A DNA stretch of 64,000 bases from Cellulomonas persica (GTDB lineage: Bacteria > Actinomycetota > Actinomycetes > Actinomycetales > Cellulomonadaceae): contig NZ_BJUA01000014.1 of the NCBI RefSeq assembly GCF_007989825.1, positions 1-64,000 of the forward strand. The letters run 5' to 3'. Of this stretch, positions 54,111 through 63,582 are shown piece by piece (position 1 is the first letter of the stretch; every line of letters begins with the position of its first letter). A program made the translations under genes and the position numbers. A model generated the notes under the pieces. That model had not been told where the DNA came from. It ran no database searches and saw only the letters and a list, made by a program, of their open reading frames with translations.

Positions 54111-54704
54111 GTGACCGACGACGAGCGTGAACCCCGCATCCTGGTCGTCCCGCCGGACGGCTCCCGCCCCGAGGCGTCCGACGACGCCCCCGACGACCCC
54201 ACCAGGTCCGGCCGTGCCGGTTCCGGCGACGGGCCTGAGGACGACGCCGACGACGAGGACGTCCGCGGCATGGTCGCGCAGCCGGCCAAGGTCATGCGGA
54301 TCGGCACGATGGTCAAGCAGCTGCTCGACGAGGTGCGCAGCGCACCGCTCGACGAGGCGGCCCGCGCGCGGCTGGCGGAGGTGCACGAGCGGTCGCTCGC
54401 CGAGCTCGAGGAGGGCCTGTCCCCCGAGCTGATCGAGGAGCTGCACCGCATCACCCTGCCCTTCACGGAGGACGCGACGCCGTCGGACGCCGAGCTGCGG
54501 ATCGCACAGGCGCAGCTCGTCGGCTGGCTCGAGGGCCTGTTCCACGGCATCCAGACCGCGCTCGTCGCGCAGCAGATGGCCACGCAGGCCCAGCTCCAGC
54601 AGATGCGCCGCGCGCTCCCGCCGGGTGCGATCCACCCGACGGGACTGACGGGCCACGCGCAGCCGTCCGACGACGAGCGCGGCGGCACGGGCCAGTACCT
54701 CTGA
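54111..54704 (+). CDS. bpa: Bacterial proteasome activator (Bpa/PafE) family
   Basis: A 197-residue protein of the DUF2587/Bpa family, an ATP-independent ring that opens the actinobacterial 20S proteasome. The acidic N-terminal 50 residues are disordered; a four-helix core follows (MVKQLLDEVRSAPLDEAARARLAEVHERSLAELEEGL, AQLVGWLEGLFHGIQTALVAQQMATQAQLQQM), and the chain ends GTGQYL, the conserved Gly-Gln-Tyr-Leu motif that docks into proteasome pockets. This implies prcA/prcB elsewhere in the genome. GTG 54111 has GAGAAT six bases upstream. Confidence 0.93.
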   Translation: MTDDEREPRILVVPPDGSRPEASDDAPDDPTRSGRAGSGDGPEDDADDEDVRGMVAQPAKVMRIGTMVKQLLDEVRSAPLDEAARARLAEVHERSLAELEEGLSPELIEELHRITLPFTEDATPSDAELRIAQAQLVGWLEGLFHGIQTALVAQQMATQAQLQQMRRALPPGAIHPTGLTGHAQPSDDERGGTGQYL

Positions 54705-54833
54705 CCCCGCGCGTCCGCTGATCCGCCCCCGGCGTCGTCGTCCCGGCGCCGCGCTTCGTCGTCCCGGCACCGGTGCGTCGCCGCCACCCGACGAACCCGT
54801 GCGCGAACGACGAACCGCTCGGCAGGGACCCCG

Positions 54834-55697
54834 TCACGCCGGCGGCGGGACCTCCCGCGTCGCGTCGTCGCGGTGCGCGGTCAGGGCGATCGCGCCGGAG
54901 ACCAGCACGAGCCCGACGATCTCGATGCCGTGCGGCACCTGCTGCAGCAGCACGGCGCCGACGAGGGCCGCGGTCGCGGGCAGCAGCGCGAGCAGCACCG
55001 CGAACGTCGCCGCGCTCACGCGCCGCAGCACCACCTGCTCGATGCCGTACGGCACCACCGACGAGAACAGCGCGACCACGACGACGAGCAGGGCGAGCCG
55101 CGCGTCCGCCAGCACCGGCCCGGCGCCGTGCGCGAGGAACGGTGCGAGCACGAGGCCCCCGACGGCCAGCGCGACGCCCAGACCGTTCAGCCCGCCGGTC
55201 GGCGCGGACGCGACGCGACGCCCGAGCACGATGTAGAACGCCCAGCAGGTCGCGGCGACGCCGATCGCGACGAGCCCGCGCGTCGCGTCGTCGCCCAGGT
55301 GCAGGCTCACCCCGGCGAGCAGCACGACCCCACCGGCCGCGACGACGATCGCCACGCGGTCGCGCCACCCACGGCCGGTGATCGCGGCCACCGCCACGGG
55401 TCCGGCGAACTCGAGCGCGACCGCGGTGCCGAGCGGGAGGGTGTCGATCGCGACGTAGAAGGCCGCGTTCATCGCGGCGAGCACGACGCCGAACGCGGCG
55501 GCGGTGCGCAGCGCGGGCCACGTCCACAGCGCGCGCGTGCGCCAGGGCCGGGTCCAGCCGATCAGCACGAGCGCGGCGACGACGACGCGCAGCCACCCCA
55601 GGCTCGCGGGTGCGAGCCGCGCGAACAGCCCGACCGCGACGGCGGCCCCGACGTACTGCGTGACCCCGGAGACGACGAACAGCAGCGGGGCGGGCAC
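54834..55697 (-). CDS. EamA family (RhtA-like) exporter
   Basis: A 287-residue DMT-superfamily transporter with ten hydrophobic helices and an internal two-fold repeat of five. ALEFAGPVAVAAITG in helix 4 and SSVVPYGIEQVVLRR in the second repeat are characteristic of the RhtA threonine/homoserine exporter branch. Substrates may be amino acids or other metabolites. GTG 55697 lies six bases after TAGCCT (complement strand), with no Shine-Dalgarno. Confidence 0.88.
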   Translation of the reverse strand: MPAPLLFVVSGVTQYVGAAVAVGLFARLAPASLGWLRVVVAALVLIGWTRPWRTRALWTWPALRTAAAFGVVLAAMNAAFYVAIDTLPLGTAVALEFAGPVAVAAITGRGWRDRVAIVVAAGGVVLLAGVSLHLGDDATRGLVAIGVAATCWAFYIVLGRRVASAPTGGLNGLGVALAVGGLVLAPFLAHGAGPVLADARLALLVVVVALFSSVVPYGIEQVVLRRVSAATFAVLLALLPATAALVGAVLLQQVPHGIEIVGLVLVSGAIALTAHRDDATREVPPPA

Positions 55698-55741
55698 GCC
55701 GTCAGGCTAGCCCGCCCCGTCACCGCACCGAGCGAGCCCGG

Positions 55742-56668
55742 CTACCCCTTGACGGACCCTGCGAGCAGGCCGCGCACGAAGTAGCGCTGCAGCGACAGGA
55801 ACACGATCGCGGGGATGATGATCGACACGAACGCACCCGCCGAGAGCAGGAACCACTGCGACCCGCGGGTGCCGGTGAGGTTGAGCAGCGCGACGGTCAT
55901 CGGGGCGAGGTCCCGTGACGAGCCGGCGAAGGTCAGCGCGACGAGCAGGTCGTTCCACACCCACAGGAACTGGTAGATGCCGAGCGCCGCGATCGCGGGC
56001 TTGAGCATCGGCAGCATGAGGCGGAAGAAGATCGTCACGTGCCCGGCGCCGTCCACGCGCGCGGCCTCGATGAGCTCACCGGGGATCTCCTGCATGAAGT
56101 TGTGCAGCAGGAACACCGCGAGCGGCAGCCCGAACATCGTGTGCGACAGCCACACGGCCCAGAACGTGCCGGCGATGTCGATGTCGACGTACAGGCTGAG
56201 CAGCGGGATGAGCGTGACCTGGATCGGCACGACCTGCAGCGCGAACACCGCGATGAACAGGACGTTCCTGCCCCGGAAGTTCATCCACGCGAACGCGTAC
56301 GCCGCGAGCGTCGCGAGGAACATCGGCAGCACGACCGCGGGGATGGTGATGACGACCGAGTTGATGATCGACGGCGCGAGCGACTGCGAGCTGTCGCTCG
56401 ACAGGACCGTCTCGTAGTTCTCGAGCGTGAAGTTCGGGTTGGTCAGGACCGTCCACCAACCGCTGTTGTTGATGTCGGTCGCAGGCCGGAACGACGTGAC
56501 CAGCAGGCCGAGCGTCGGGATGGTCCACAGCACGGCGAGGACCACGGCGAACAGCGAGGCCCACGGCTTGGACAGGCGACGGCGCGCGGCTGCCGCGGTG
56601 GTCTCGCGGCCACCACCGGGCGTGACGGGCCCGTCGACGGTCGCGGTGTCGATCTGGACGGCGCTCAT
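55742..56668 (-). CDS. Carbohydrate ABC transporter permease (MalG-type)
   Basis: A 308-residue inner-membrane permease with six helices. The EAA loop EAARVDGAGHVTIFFRLMLP that docks on the ATPase is intact, and the C-terminal helices end YFVRGLLAGSVKG, typical of CUT1 MalG-type permeases. Its ATG overlaps the stop of the MalF-type permease by four bases. No ATPase gene is present; actinobacterial CUT1 systems usually share the MsiK/MalK-like ATPase encoded elsewhere. Confidence 0.94.
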   Translation of the reverse strand: MSAVQIDTATVDGPVTPGGGRETTAAAARRRLSKPWASLFAVVLAVLWTIPTLGLLVTSFRPATDINNSGWWTVLTNPNFTLENYETVLSSDSSQSLAPSIINSVVITIPAVVLPMFLATLAAYAFAWMNFRGRNVLFIAVFALQVVPIQVTLIPLLSLYVDIDIAGTFWAVWLSHTMFGLPLAVFLLHNFMQEIPGELIEAARVDGAGHVTIFFRLMLPMLKPAIAALGIYQFLWVWNDLLVALTFAGSSRDLAPMTVALLNLTGTRGSQWFLLSAGAFVSIIIPAIVFLSLQRYFVRGLLAGSVKG

Positions 56669-57639
56669 CGGCTCGCCTTCCGCAGGTGGTGCACGTTGTA
56701 GACGATGATCGGGACGACGAGCACGAACAGCAGCACCGCGAGCGCGGCACCCAGGCCCTGGTTCCCGGCGCTGAAGCTCTGCGTGTAGAACTCGTTCGCC
56801 ACGACGGACGTGCCGTACCGCCCGGCGGTCATGGTCCGGACGATGTCGAAGACCTTCAGACACCCGATCGCGATCGTCGTGAGCACCACGATCAGCGTCG
56901 GCCGGATGCTCGGGACGGTCACGAAGCGGAAGAGCTGCAGCGAGCTCACGCCGTCGAGCCGCGCGGCCTCGGTGATCTCGCTCGGGATGGCCTTGATCGC
57001 GGCGGACAGGATCGTCATCGCGAACCCGGCCTGGATCCAGATCATCACGGCGATGAGGAAGAAGTTGTTCCACGGGCTGTTGAGCAGGAAGTTCTGCGGT
57101 GTCCCGCCGAGCCACACGATGATCTGGTTGATGAACCCGATCTGGTTCGGGTTGTTCTCGACCGCGGGGTCGTAGAACCGGTACTCGTACATGAACTTCC
57201 AGATGATCGACGCACCGACGAACGAGATCGCCATCGGCAGGAAGATCAGCGCCTTCGCGGCCGCCTCGCCCTTGGCCCCGTCGACGAGGATCGCGTAGAT
57301 CAGCCCGACGACCGTGGCGACGAACGGCGTGACGAGCACCCACAGCACCGTGTTGCGCAGCACGACGAGCTGTTCGCCGGACGTGAAGATGTCGGTGTAG
57401 TTGCCGAGCCCGATGAAGCTGGTCCCGGCGGCGTCGTAGAGCGAGCGCCACACGGTCCGCAGCGCGGGGTAGACGAGCCCGACGGCGATCAGCAGGAGCG
57501 TCGGACCGATGAACCACCACGCGACGCGTCGGGCGCCGCGGCGTTCGAGCAGGTGGACGACGAGCAGGATGGCGCCGATGACGACGGCGAACGCGACGAG
57601 CGCGACGACCATCCCCACCAGCTTGTCAGCGGCTTGCAT
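56665..57639 (-). CDS. Carbohydrate ABC transporter permease (MalF-type)
   Basis: A 324-residue permease with an extra N-terminal helix, as usual for the MalF partner. The EAA loop is EAARLDGVSSLQLFRFVTVP. A periplasmic segment (VENNPNQIGFINQIIVWLGGTPQNF) follows helix 3. GGGAGGTG precedes the ATG 57639. It is 92 bp after the binding-protein gene, with a strong hairpin between them. Confidence 0.94.
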   Translation of the reverse strand: MQAADKLVGMVVALVAFAVVIGAILLVVHLLERRGARRVAWWFIGPTLLLIAVGLVYPALRTVWRSLYDAAGTSFIGLGNYTDIFTSGEQLVVLRNTVLWVLVTPFVATVVGLIYAILVDGAKGEAAAKALIFLPMAISFVGASIIWKFMYEYRFYDPAVENNPNQIGFINQIIVWLGGTPQNFLLNSPWNNFFLIAVMIWIQAGFAMTILSAAIKAIPSEITEAARLDGVSSLQLFRFVTVPSIRPTLIVVLTTIAIGCLKVFDIVRTMTAGRYGTSVVANEFYTQSFSAGNQGLGAALAVLLFVLVVPIIVYNVHHLRKASR

Positions 57640-57685
57640 GGCACCTCCCAGCAGAGCAGGGGGAACGAGCGGGGGGCTGTGTGCA

Positions 57686-57726
57686 GGCAGGTGCCCCGGG
57701 GGCCGTCCGCCCCCGGGGCACCTGCC
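57686..57726 (-). terminator. Intra-operon hairpin after the binding-protein gene
   Basis: A perfect 18-bp stem (57686-57703 with 57709-57726) around a 5-base loop lies six bases past the binding-protein stop and upstream of the permeases. Such hairpins partly terminate transcription or protect the mRNA 3' end, giving more binding protein than permease. Confidence 0.85.
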
Positions 57727-57731
57727 TCATG

Positions 57732-59114
57732 TCACGGCCAGGCAGCCTCGATCTTGTCGAGCGTGTCCTTGGTCGACTGACCGGTGATCCAGCTCGTCGC
57801 CTCCTTCCAGAACGCGTTCGAGCCGACCGCGGCGGGCATCATGTCCGAGCCGTCGAAGCGGAACACCGCGTTCGGGTCGAGCAGGATGTCGGCCGAGAGC
57901 TTGTCGATCGGGTTCGTCAGGATGGACGCGTCCAGGCCCTTGTTGGCGGTGATCCAGCCACCGTTCGTGCGGTCGACGCTCGCCTGTGCCTTGAGGTTCG
58001 CCCAGGTGTCGGTGCTCCAGAACTCGAGCAGCGCCTGCACCTCGGGACGGTCGGCGAACGCGGTCACGAACTCGCCGGCGCCCAGGACCGGCTTGTCCTC
58101 GGCCGTCTTGCCCGGCAGGTAGAACGCGAACACCTGACCGTTCTCGGAGATGTCCGTGCCCTGCGGGAAGTTGGCGGCGTAGAAGCTCGCCTGGCGGTGC
58201 AGCGAGCACTGCCCGTCGAGGATCGGCAGGCCGCCGTCCTGGAACGCGGTCGTCGCGATCGACGAGACGTCGCCGAACCCGCCGTTGACGTAGTCGGGGT
58301 TCTTGAGGAACGTGCCGACGGCGTCGAGGGCCGCGGTCGGCACCTCCGAGTTGAAGGCGATCTCGTGGCTGACCCACTGGTCGTACACGTCGGGGCCGCC
58401 CTCACGCAGGACGAAGTCCTCCATCCAGTCCGTGACCGGCCAGCCGGTCGCGGCGTCGGACGCGATGCCCGCGCACCACGGCTTGTGGCCCGAGTCGGCG
58501 GCGATCGTGTCGGACAGGGTCGTGAGCTCGTCGAGCGTCGTCGGGACCTCCCAGCCGTTCGCCTCGAACTCCTGCGGCGAGTACCAGACCAGCGACTTCA
58601 CGCTCGCGCCCGAGGGCGCGGCGTAGAACGTGCCGTCGACCGTGCCGAGCGCCTTCCAGTCCTCGCCCCAGAACTCGTCGACGTTGGCCGCGACGGCCTC
58701 CGGGGCCTCCTTGACGGTGCCGGTCGCGACGAGCTGGGCGAGCAGGCCGGGCTGCGGGACGATCGCGATGTCGGGCGGGTTCCCGGCCTGGGCGCGCACG
58801 AGGATCTGCTGCTCGAACTGCTTGTCGGCCTGGTAGTCGACCTTGGCGCCCGTGCACTCCTCGAACGGGACGAACGAGTCCTTGTAGGGCTGGTCCTCGG
58901 GGTCGACGATCCCCGCGTAGATCGTGATGGTCTTGCCGGAGAGGTCGCCGTACGACTCGAAGTCGGCGCAGTCCGCGCTCGACGTCGCGTCGCCACCCCC
59001 GTCTCCGTCCCCGCCGCCGCCGTCGTCGTCGCTCGAGCAGGCGGTGAGAACCAGGGCGAGGGCCGCGGCCGAGGCCGCGACGAGGGTGTACCGACGCTTG
59101 CGCTTGACGTTCAT
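57732..59114 (-). CDS. Carbohydrate ABC transporter substrate-binding lipoprotein
   Basis: A 460-residue CUT1 (SBP_bac_1) protein. The lipobox LTACSS places the lipidated Cys at 26, followed by a Gly/Asp linker. The type I fold begins TITIYAGIVDPEDQ; WYSPQEFEANGWEVPTTLDEL and the C-terminal DMMPAAVGSNAFWKEATSWI are typical of maltose/alpha-glucoside-type binding proteins. CGGAGGTC precedes the ATG. The operon lacks an ATPase and a visible regulator gene, but a GCAA-N4-TTGC palindrome lies in the promoter region. The sugar may be an alpha-glucan, given the same motif at glgP. Confidence 0.93.
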   Translation of the reverse strand: MNVKRKRRYTLVAASAAALALVLTACSSDDDGGGGDGDGGGDATSSADCADFESYGDLSGKTITIYAGIVDPEDQPYKDSFVPFEECTGAKVDYQADKQFEQQILVRAQAGNPPDIAIVPQPGLLAQLVATGTVKEAPEAVAANVDEFWGEDWKALGTVDGTFYAAPSGASVKSLVWYSPQEFEANGWEVPTTLDELTTLSDTIAADSGHKPWCAGIASDAATGWPVTDWMEDFVLREGGPDVYDQWVSHEIAFNSEVPTAALDAVGTFLKNPDYVNGGFGDVSSIATTAFQDGGLPILDGQCSLHRQASFYAANFPQGTDISENGQVFAFYLPGKTAEDKPVLGAGEFVTAFADRPEVQALLEFWSTDTWANLKAQASVDRTNGGWITANKGLDASILTNPIDKLSADILLDPNAVFRFDGSDMMPAAVGSNAFWKEATSWITGQSTKDTLDKIEAAWP

Positions 59115-59176
59115 GAGACCTCCGTGTCGTCATGGCCGCACCCGCGGACGTCGACGTCCGCGCGCCATCCCCACGA

Positions 59177-59190
59177 TGCAATCCGTTGCA
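59177..59190. promoter_or_regulatory. LacI-like operator upstream of the sugar ABC operon
   Basis: TGCAATCCGTTGCA has perfect TGCAA/TTGCA arms with a 4-base centre and lies 63 bp upstream of the binding-protein start. It shares GCAA-N4-TTGC with the site upstream of glgP. Confidence 0.55.
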
Positions 59191-59372
59191 GAAATCCACC
59201 GCAACCCGAGAGACGGGACAAAGCGGTCACGGTTGAGTCACGAATCGACCGTCATGCGCGTGGCGCGCTCCGGCGCGTCGCACGCGCGCGACCAGCACGG
59301 ACGTACCGACGCGCGGCGGCCACCGCCGTGGCGGCGGGCCGGCCGCGGGTGAGGCGTGGTGCCGCCTCGGCG

Positions 59373-60170
59373 CTACGCCAGGAGCCCGCGCAGGACGCTC
59401 AGCGCACCGTCGTCGTCGATCGTGCCGGTGACCTCGTCGGCCACCCCGCGCACGCGCTCGGGCGCATGCCCCATCGCGATGCCGCGCGCGGCCCACTCGA
59501 GCATCTGCAGGTCGTTGCCGCCGTCGCCGATCGCGAGCGTCGCGAACGGCTCGACGCCCAGGCGCCGGCGCACGGCCTCGAGCGCGCTCGCCTTGGACAC
59601 GCCGCCGGGAGTGAGGTCCAGCCACGCGGTCCAGCCGACCGCGTACTCGACCTCGTGCAGCCCGACACGCTCGACGAGCGCGTGGAACTCCTCGGGGCTC
59701 GCCCCAGGCGCTCGGATCACGACGCGCGTCGCGGGCGTCGCGGCGAGCTCGTCGAACCCGACGACCGCCATCTCCCCGCTCAGCTCACCCGCGGGGAACA
59801 GCTCCGAGACGCGGAACCCGACACCCAGGTCCTCGACCGCGTACAGCGCGTCCGGCAGCTCGAGCGCGATCGCGCGCAGCGCCGGGCCCGGGTCGAACGT
59901 CACCGTGTCGACGATCGCGAAGCCCGACGGCTCGGAGTCGTCGAGACGGGCCGTGACCGCGCCGTTCGAGCACACGAGCCAGCCCTCGACGAGCCCCAGG
60001 GCACGGGCCACGGGGGCCGCCGAGTGCACCCCGCGTCCGGTCGCGAGCACGACGTGCACGCCCGCGTCGACGAGACCGCCGATCGCCTCCCGGACGCCGT
60101 CGGAGACGACCCCGTCGTAGGACATGAGCGTCCCGTCGACGTCGAGCGCGACCAGGCGGGTGCGGGTCAT
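59373..60170 (-). CDS. HAD-superfamily phosphatase, Cof type
   Basis: A 265-residue Cof-like hydrolase (HAD subfamily IIB). Motif I is [13 protein letters not shown], motif [10 protein letters not shown], a cap domain fills residues 85-185, and motif III/IV lies in [12 protein letters not shown]...[20 protein letters not shown]. Such enzymes dephosphorylate sugar phosphates or cofactors. The ATG overlaps the serS stop (ATGA), so it is translationally coupled to serS. Confidence 0.92.
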   Translation of the reverse strand: MTRTRLVALDVDGTLMSYDGVVSDGVREAIGGLVDAGVHVVLATGRGVHSAAPVARALGLVEGWLVCSNGAVTARLDDSEPSGFAIVDTVTFDPGPALRAIALELPDALYAVEDLGVGFRVSELFPAGELSGEMAVVGFDELAATPATRVVIRAPGASPEEFHALVERVGLHEVEYAVGWTAWLDLTPGGVSKASALEAVRRRLGVEPFATLAIGDGGNDLQMLEWAARGIAMGHAPERVRGVADEVTGTIDDDGALSVLRGLLA

Positions 60171-61447
60171 CGGGGCTCCAGCACCTCGAGGCCGCCCAGG
60201 TAGGGCCGCAGCCCGACCGGGACGTGCACCGAACCGTCGGCCCGCTGGTGGTTCTCGAGGATCGCGACGATCCAGCGCGTCGTGGCCAGCGTGCCGTTGA
60301 GCGTCGCCACCGGGCGGACCTGGCCGTCCGCGGTGCGCTCGCGCACGCCCAGGCGACGCGCCTGGAACGTCGTGCAGTTCGACGTCGACGTGAGCTCGAG
60401 GTAGCGCTGCTGGCTCGGCAGCCACGCCTCGCAGTCGAACTTGCGCGCCGCGCTGCTGCCCAGGTCGCCCGCAGCCGTGTCGATCACGCGGAACGGGAGC
60501 TCGGCCAGCGCGAGCATCTCCTTCTCCCACGCGAGGATGCGGCGGTGCTCGGCCTGCGCGTCCTCGACGGTCGTGTACGAGAACGCCTCGACCTTGTGGA
60601 ACTGGTGCACGCGGATGATGCCGCGCGTGTCCTTGCCGTACGAGCCGGCCTCGCGCCGGTAGCACGCGCTCCACCCCGCGTAGCGCTTCGGGCCGTCCGA
60701 CAGGTCGAGGATCTCGCCCGAGTGGTAGCCCGCGAGCGCGACCTCGCTCGTCCCGACGAGGTACAGGTCGTCGGCCTCGAGGCGGTAGACCTCGTCGGCG
60801 TGCGCACCGAGGAAGCCGGTGCCCGCCATGACCTCCGGCTTGACCAGCGTCGGCGTGATCACCGGGGTGAATCCCGCCGCGAGCGCCTTGTCGACCGCCG
60901 CGTTGAGGAGCGCGAGCTCGAGCCGCGCCCCGATGCCGGTCAGGTAGTAGAAGCGCGCACCCGAGACCTTAGCGCCGCGCTCGGTGTCGATCGCCTGCAG
61001 CCCCTCACCGAGCTCCAGGTGGTCCTTCACGACGAAGTCCGCGCCGTACTCCGCGGCGAAGTCGCGCGGCGTGCCCACGTGCTCGAGCACGACGTAGTCG
61101 TCCTCGCCGCCCGCCGGGACGCCGTCCTCGACGATGTTGCCGATCCGGCGCGCGAGCTCGTCGGCCTTCGCCTGCGCCGCGTCCGCCTCGGCCTGCAGCG
61201 CCTTGACGCGCTCCGCGACCTGCTTGGCGTGCGCGAGGAGCGCCTGCTTCTCGTCGCCCGTGGCCTGCGCGACCTTCTTGCCGTGCGCCTTCTGCTCGGC
61301 GCGCAGCTGCTCGAACTCCGTGAGCGCGGAACGCCGACGCGCGTCGGCGTCCAGGACCTCGTCGACGAGGCCGGGGTCGTCCCCACGGGTCACCTGGCTG
61401 GTACGCACGGTGTCGGGGTCGTCACGCAGGAGCTTGAGATCGATCAC
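60167..61447 (-). CDS. serS: Seryl-tRNA synthetase
   Basis: A 426-residue class II aminoacyl-tRNA synthetase. The N-terminal coiled-coil arm that grips the long variable arm of tRNA-Ser spans about residues 30-100 ([20 protein letters not shown]). Catalytic motif 2 is [30 protein letters not shown] and motif 3 [21 protein letters not shown] 61447 lies six bases after TAGCCT, without a Shine-Dalgarno, so the mRNA is likely leaderless. Two tRNA-Ser genes occur elsewhere in the window. I see no T-box. Confidence 0.96.
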   Translation of the reverse strand: MIDLKLLRDDPDTVRTSQVTRGDDPGLVDEVLDADARRRSALTEFEQLRAEQKAHGKKVAQATGDEKQALLAHAKQVAERVKALQAEADAAQAKADELARRIGNIVEDGVPAGGEDDYVVLEHVGTPRDFAAEYGADFVVKDHLELGEGLQAIDTERGAKVSGARFYYLTGIGARLELALLNAAVDKALAAGFTPVITPTLVKPEVMAGTGFLGAHADEVYRLEADDLYLVGTSEVALAGYHSGEILDLSDGPKRYAGWSACYRREAGSYGKDTRGIIRVHQFHKVEAFSYTTVEDAQAEHRRILAWEKEMLALAELPFRVIDTAAGDLGSSAARKFDCEAWLPSQQRYLELTSTSNCTTFQARRLGVRERTADGQVRPVATLNGTLATTRWIVAILENHQRADGSVHVPVGLRPYLGGLEVLEPR

Positions 61448-61611
61448 CCTCGAAGGCTACCGACCCGGCCGGTGCACGCTGAACCGCATTCGCTCGCGAC
61501 CGCCGGGCTCGGGCCGCGTCCGGGTGCCCGACGATCGCCGCCCACGCACACCGCCGGGTGAACGGCCGCATTCCAGGCGACCAGCGGCGACGCGCTGGGT
61601 AGGTTGCGCAT

Positions 61612-62751
61612 GTGAGGTGGGAGGCCTGGGTCGCGGTCGTCGCCGGTGTGCTGGCGCTGGCCGCCCTCGTCGTCGCCGCCGTCGTGGCCGCCCGCCAGCG
61701 CGACCTGCGCCGACGGCTCGAGAGCTCGACCGTCATCAGCAGCCCGCGCGCGCAGTCGCTCGGCCGCGAGGTGCGCGAGCGCGGGCAGCAGCTCGCGTTC
61801 GTCGCCAACCCCACCAAGCCCGACGTGCCCGCGCTGCGCGTGGCGATCGAACGCGCCGCGCGCGAGCACGACCTGCCGCAGCCGCTGTGGTTCGAGACGA
61901 CCGTCGAGGACCCCGGCGTGGGCCAGGCCAGGGACGCGATCACCAACGGCGCCGACGTCGTCGTGGCCGTCGGCGGCGACGGGACGGTCCGCGCGGTCGC
62001 GTCCGCGCTCGTCGGCACCGGCATCCCGATGGGTCTGCTGCCGCTCGGCACCGGCAACCTGCTCGCACGCAACCTCGACATCCCGGTCGGCAACCCGCTC
62101 GCGGCGCTCGAGGTGGCCCTCGGCGGCCGGGACCGCACGATCGACGTCGGCTGGCTCACGGTCGTGCACGCCGCGCACCTCGCGGAGACCGACGGGATCC
62201 GCGCGCACAACGACGACGAGCACCTCTTCCTCGTCATCGCCGGGCTCGGCTTCGACGCGGCGATGGTCGCCGACACCGACGACGACCTCAAGGCGCGCGT
62301 CGGGTGGATCGCCTACTTCGTCGCCGGGATCAAGCACCTGCACGGCCGCCGCACGCGCGTGCACGTGCGCATCGACGACTCCCCCGCGACGTCGGCCCGC
62401 CTGCGCAGCCTGCTCGTCGGCAACTGCGGCAAGCTCCCCGGCGGCCTGACCCTCCTGCCCGACGCGGTCGTCGACGACGGCTGGCTCGACGTCGCGGCGA
62501 TCGACACGCGCGGCGGTGTCGCCGGCTGGGCGCAGCTGTTCGGGGAGGTCGTGCTGCAGGGTGTCGGCGTCAAGGGGATGCCCAAGGGCGTCGGCCGCAT
62601 CGACCACACGCGTGCCCGCCACATCCGGGTCGTCGTCTCGGGCGGCGAGCAGGCGCAGGTCGACGGCGAGGTGATCGGGCGCGTCACCGAGGTCACGGCA
62701 CGCGTCGACCCCGACGCGCTCGTCGTCCGGGCGCCGCGCGTCGCCGGCTGA
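61612..62751 (+). CDS. Diacylglycerol-kinase-family lipid kinase, membrane-anchored
   Basis: A 379-residue lipid kinase with an N-terminal membrane helix (WVAVVAGVLALAALVVAAVVAARQ). The catalytic domain carries FVANPTKPD, VVAVGGDGTVRAVASALVGTG and LPLGTGNLLARN (the GGDGT and GTGN motifs), and a C-terminal beta-sandwich domain. It may act in phosphatidylinositol mannoside or phosphatidate recycling; the substrate is unknown. GTG 61612 lies six bases after TAGGTT (61600-61605), a clear leaderless arrangement. Confidence 0.91.
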   Translation: MRWEAWVAVVAGVLALAALVVAAVVAARQRDLRRRLESSTVISSPRAQSLGREVRERGQQLAFVANPTKPDVPALRVAIERAAREHDLPQPLWFETTVEDPGVGQARDAITNGADVVVAVGGDGTVRAVASALVGTGIPMGLLPLGTGNLLARNLDIPVGNPLAALEVALGGRDRTIDVGWLTVVHAAHLAETDGIRAHNDDEHLFLVIAGLGFDAAMVADTDDDLKARVGWIAYFVAGIKHLHGRRTRVHVRIDDSPATSARLRSLLVGNCGKLPGGLTLLPDAVVDDGWLDVAAIDTRGGVAGWAQLFGEVVLQGVGVKGMPKGVGRIDHTRARHIRVVVSGGEQAQVDGEVIGRVTEVTARVDPDALVVRAPRVAG

Positions 62752-62773
62752 GCCCGCCCCTGCGACCAGCGCC

Positions 62774-62793
62774 GGGCCGGGGCCGGGGCCGGG
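62774..62793 (+). other. G-quadruplex motif between lipid kinase and GntR genes
   Basis: GGG-CC-GGGG-CC-GGGG-CC-GGG gives four G-runs with uniform 2-base CC loops on the coding strand, between the lipid kinase stop and the GntR start. It could also pair as a GGCC hairpin. Confidence 0.5.
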
Positions 62794-62868
62794 ACGTGGG
62801 TCCCTCGTGCCCCTGCGTGTGCGTGCATACGCTCGAACGGACTCGCCCCATCTCGCGCAGGAGGCACC

Positions 62869-63555
62869 ATGCCCGTCCCCTCTCAGACCGCAGCGGTCGA
62901 GTCCGGGCGGCTGCTCCTGGCGGACATCGTGTACGAGCGCCTCATGGCGGTCATCGTCAGCGGCGAGCTCGCCCCGGGCGAGGTCGTGCGCGAGGAGGAG
63001 ATCGGCGCGTGGCTGTCCGTGTCGCGCACGCCCGTGCGCGACGCGATGCGCCGGCTCGGCGACCAGGACCTGCTCGCCTACCAGCCCAACCGCGGCTCGC
63101 GCGTCGCGCCGCTCGACCCGCACCACCTCGACGACGTGCTCGACGTCGTCGCGACGCTCTGCGGCCAGGCCGCCGCGCGCGTCGCACCCGACCTCGGCGC
63201 GGCGGACCTGGCGGTCGTCGAGGCGCACCTCGAGCAGGCGACCAAGGCCCACGCGAACGGTGAGGGCATCACGCGCGCGCTCGAGCTGGACGCCGCGTTC
63301 GACGTGCTGCTGGAGCGCGCGGGCAACCGCATGCTGACCCGCACGGTCGTCGGGATGCGCCCGCACGTGGACCGGCTGCTCGGCCTGCTGCCCGGCTACC
63401 CGGAGCCGCAGGTCGTCGAGAGCAAGACCGCCGCGCTCGTCGAGGCGCTGCGCTCGCGCGACCCGCGGACGGCGGGCGACGCGGTGCACGACCTGGTGCT
63501 CGAGCTCGGCCGCACGCTCATGGCGGAGGCGGTCCGGCGGGGGCTGGCGGCCTGA
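62869..63555 (+). CDS. GntR family regulator, FadR subfamily (FCD domain)
   Basis: A 228-residue regulator: GntR winged helix (DIVYERLMAVIVSGELAPGEVVREEEIGAWLSVSRTPVRDAM) followed by an all-helical FCD effector domain with AHLEQATKAHANGEGITRALELDAAFDVLLERAGNRML, including the expected Asp/His-rich metal site region (DLGAAD, LDAAFD, RPHVDRL). AGGAGGCACC precedes the ATG. Its target is unknown; metabolic regulators of this group usually bind carboxylic acids. Confidence 0.9.
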   Translation: MPVPSQTAAVESGRLLLADIVYERLMAVIVSGELAPGEVVREEEIGAWLSVSRTPVRDAMRRLGDQDLLAYQPNRGSRVAPLDPHHLDDVLDVVATLCGQAAARVAPDLGAADLAVVEAHLEQATKAHANGEGITRALELDAAFDVLLERAGNRMLTRTVVGMRPHVDRLLGLLPGYPEPQVVESKTAALVEALRSRDPRTAGDAVHDLVLELGRTLMAEAVRRGLAA

Positions 63556-63582
63556 GCCGCGTCGCGCGTCGCGACCCGCCGG

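Noticed and set aside
61448-61611. T-box or other riboswitch upstream of serS
   Set aside because: The inferred transcript is leaderless (TAGCCT six bases before GTG), leaving no room for a leader RNA, and no T-box sequence is seen.
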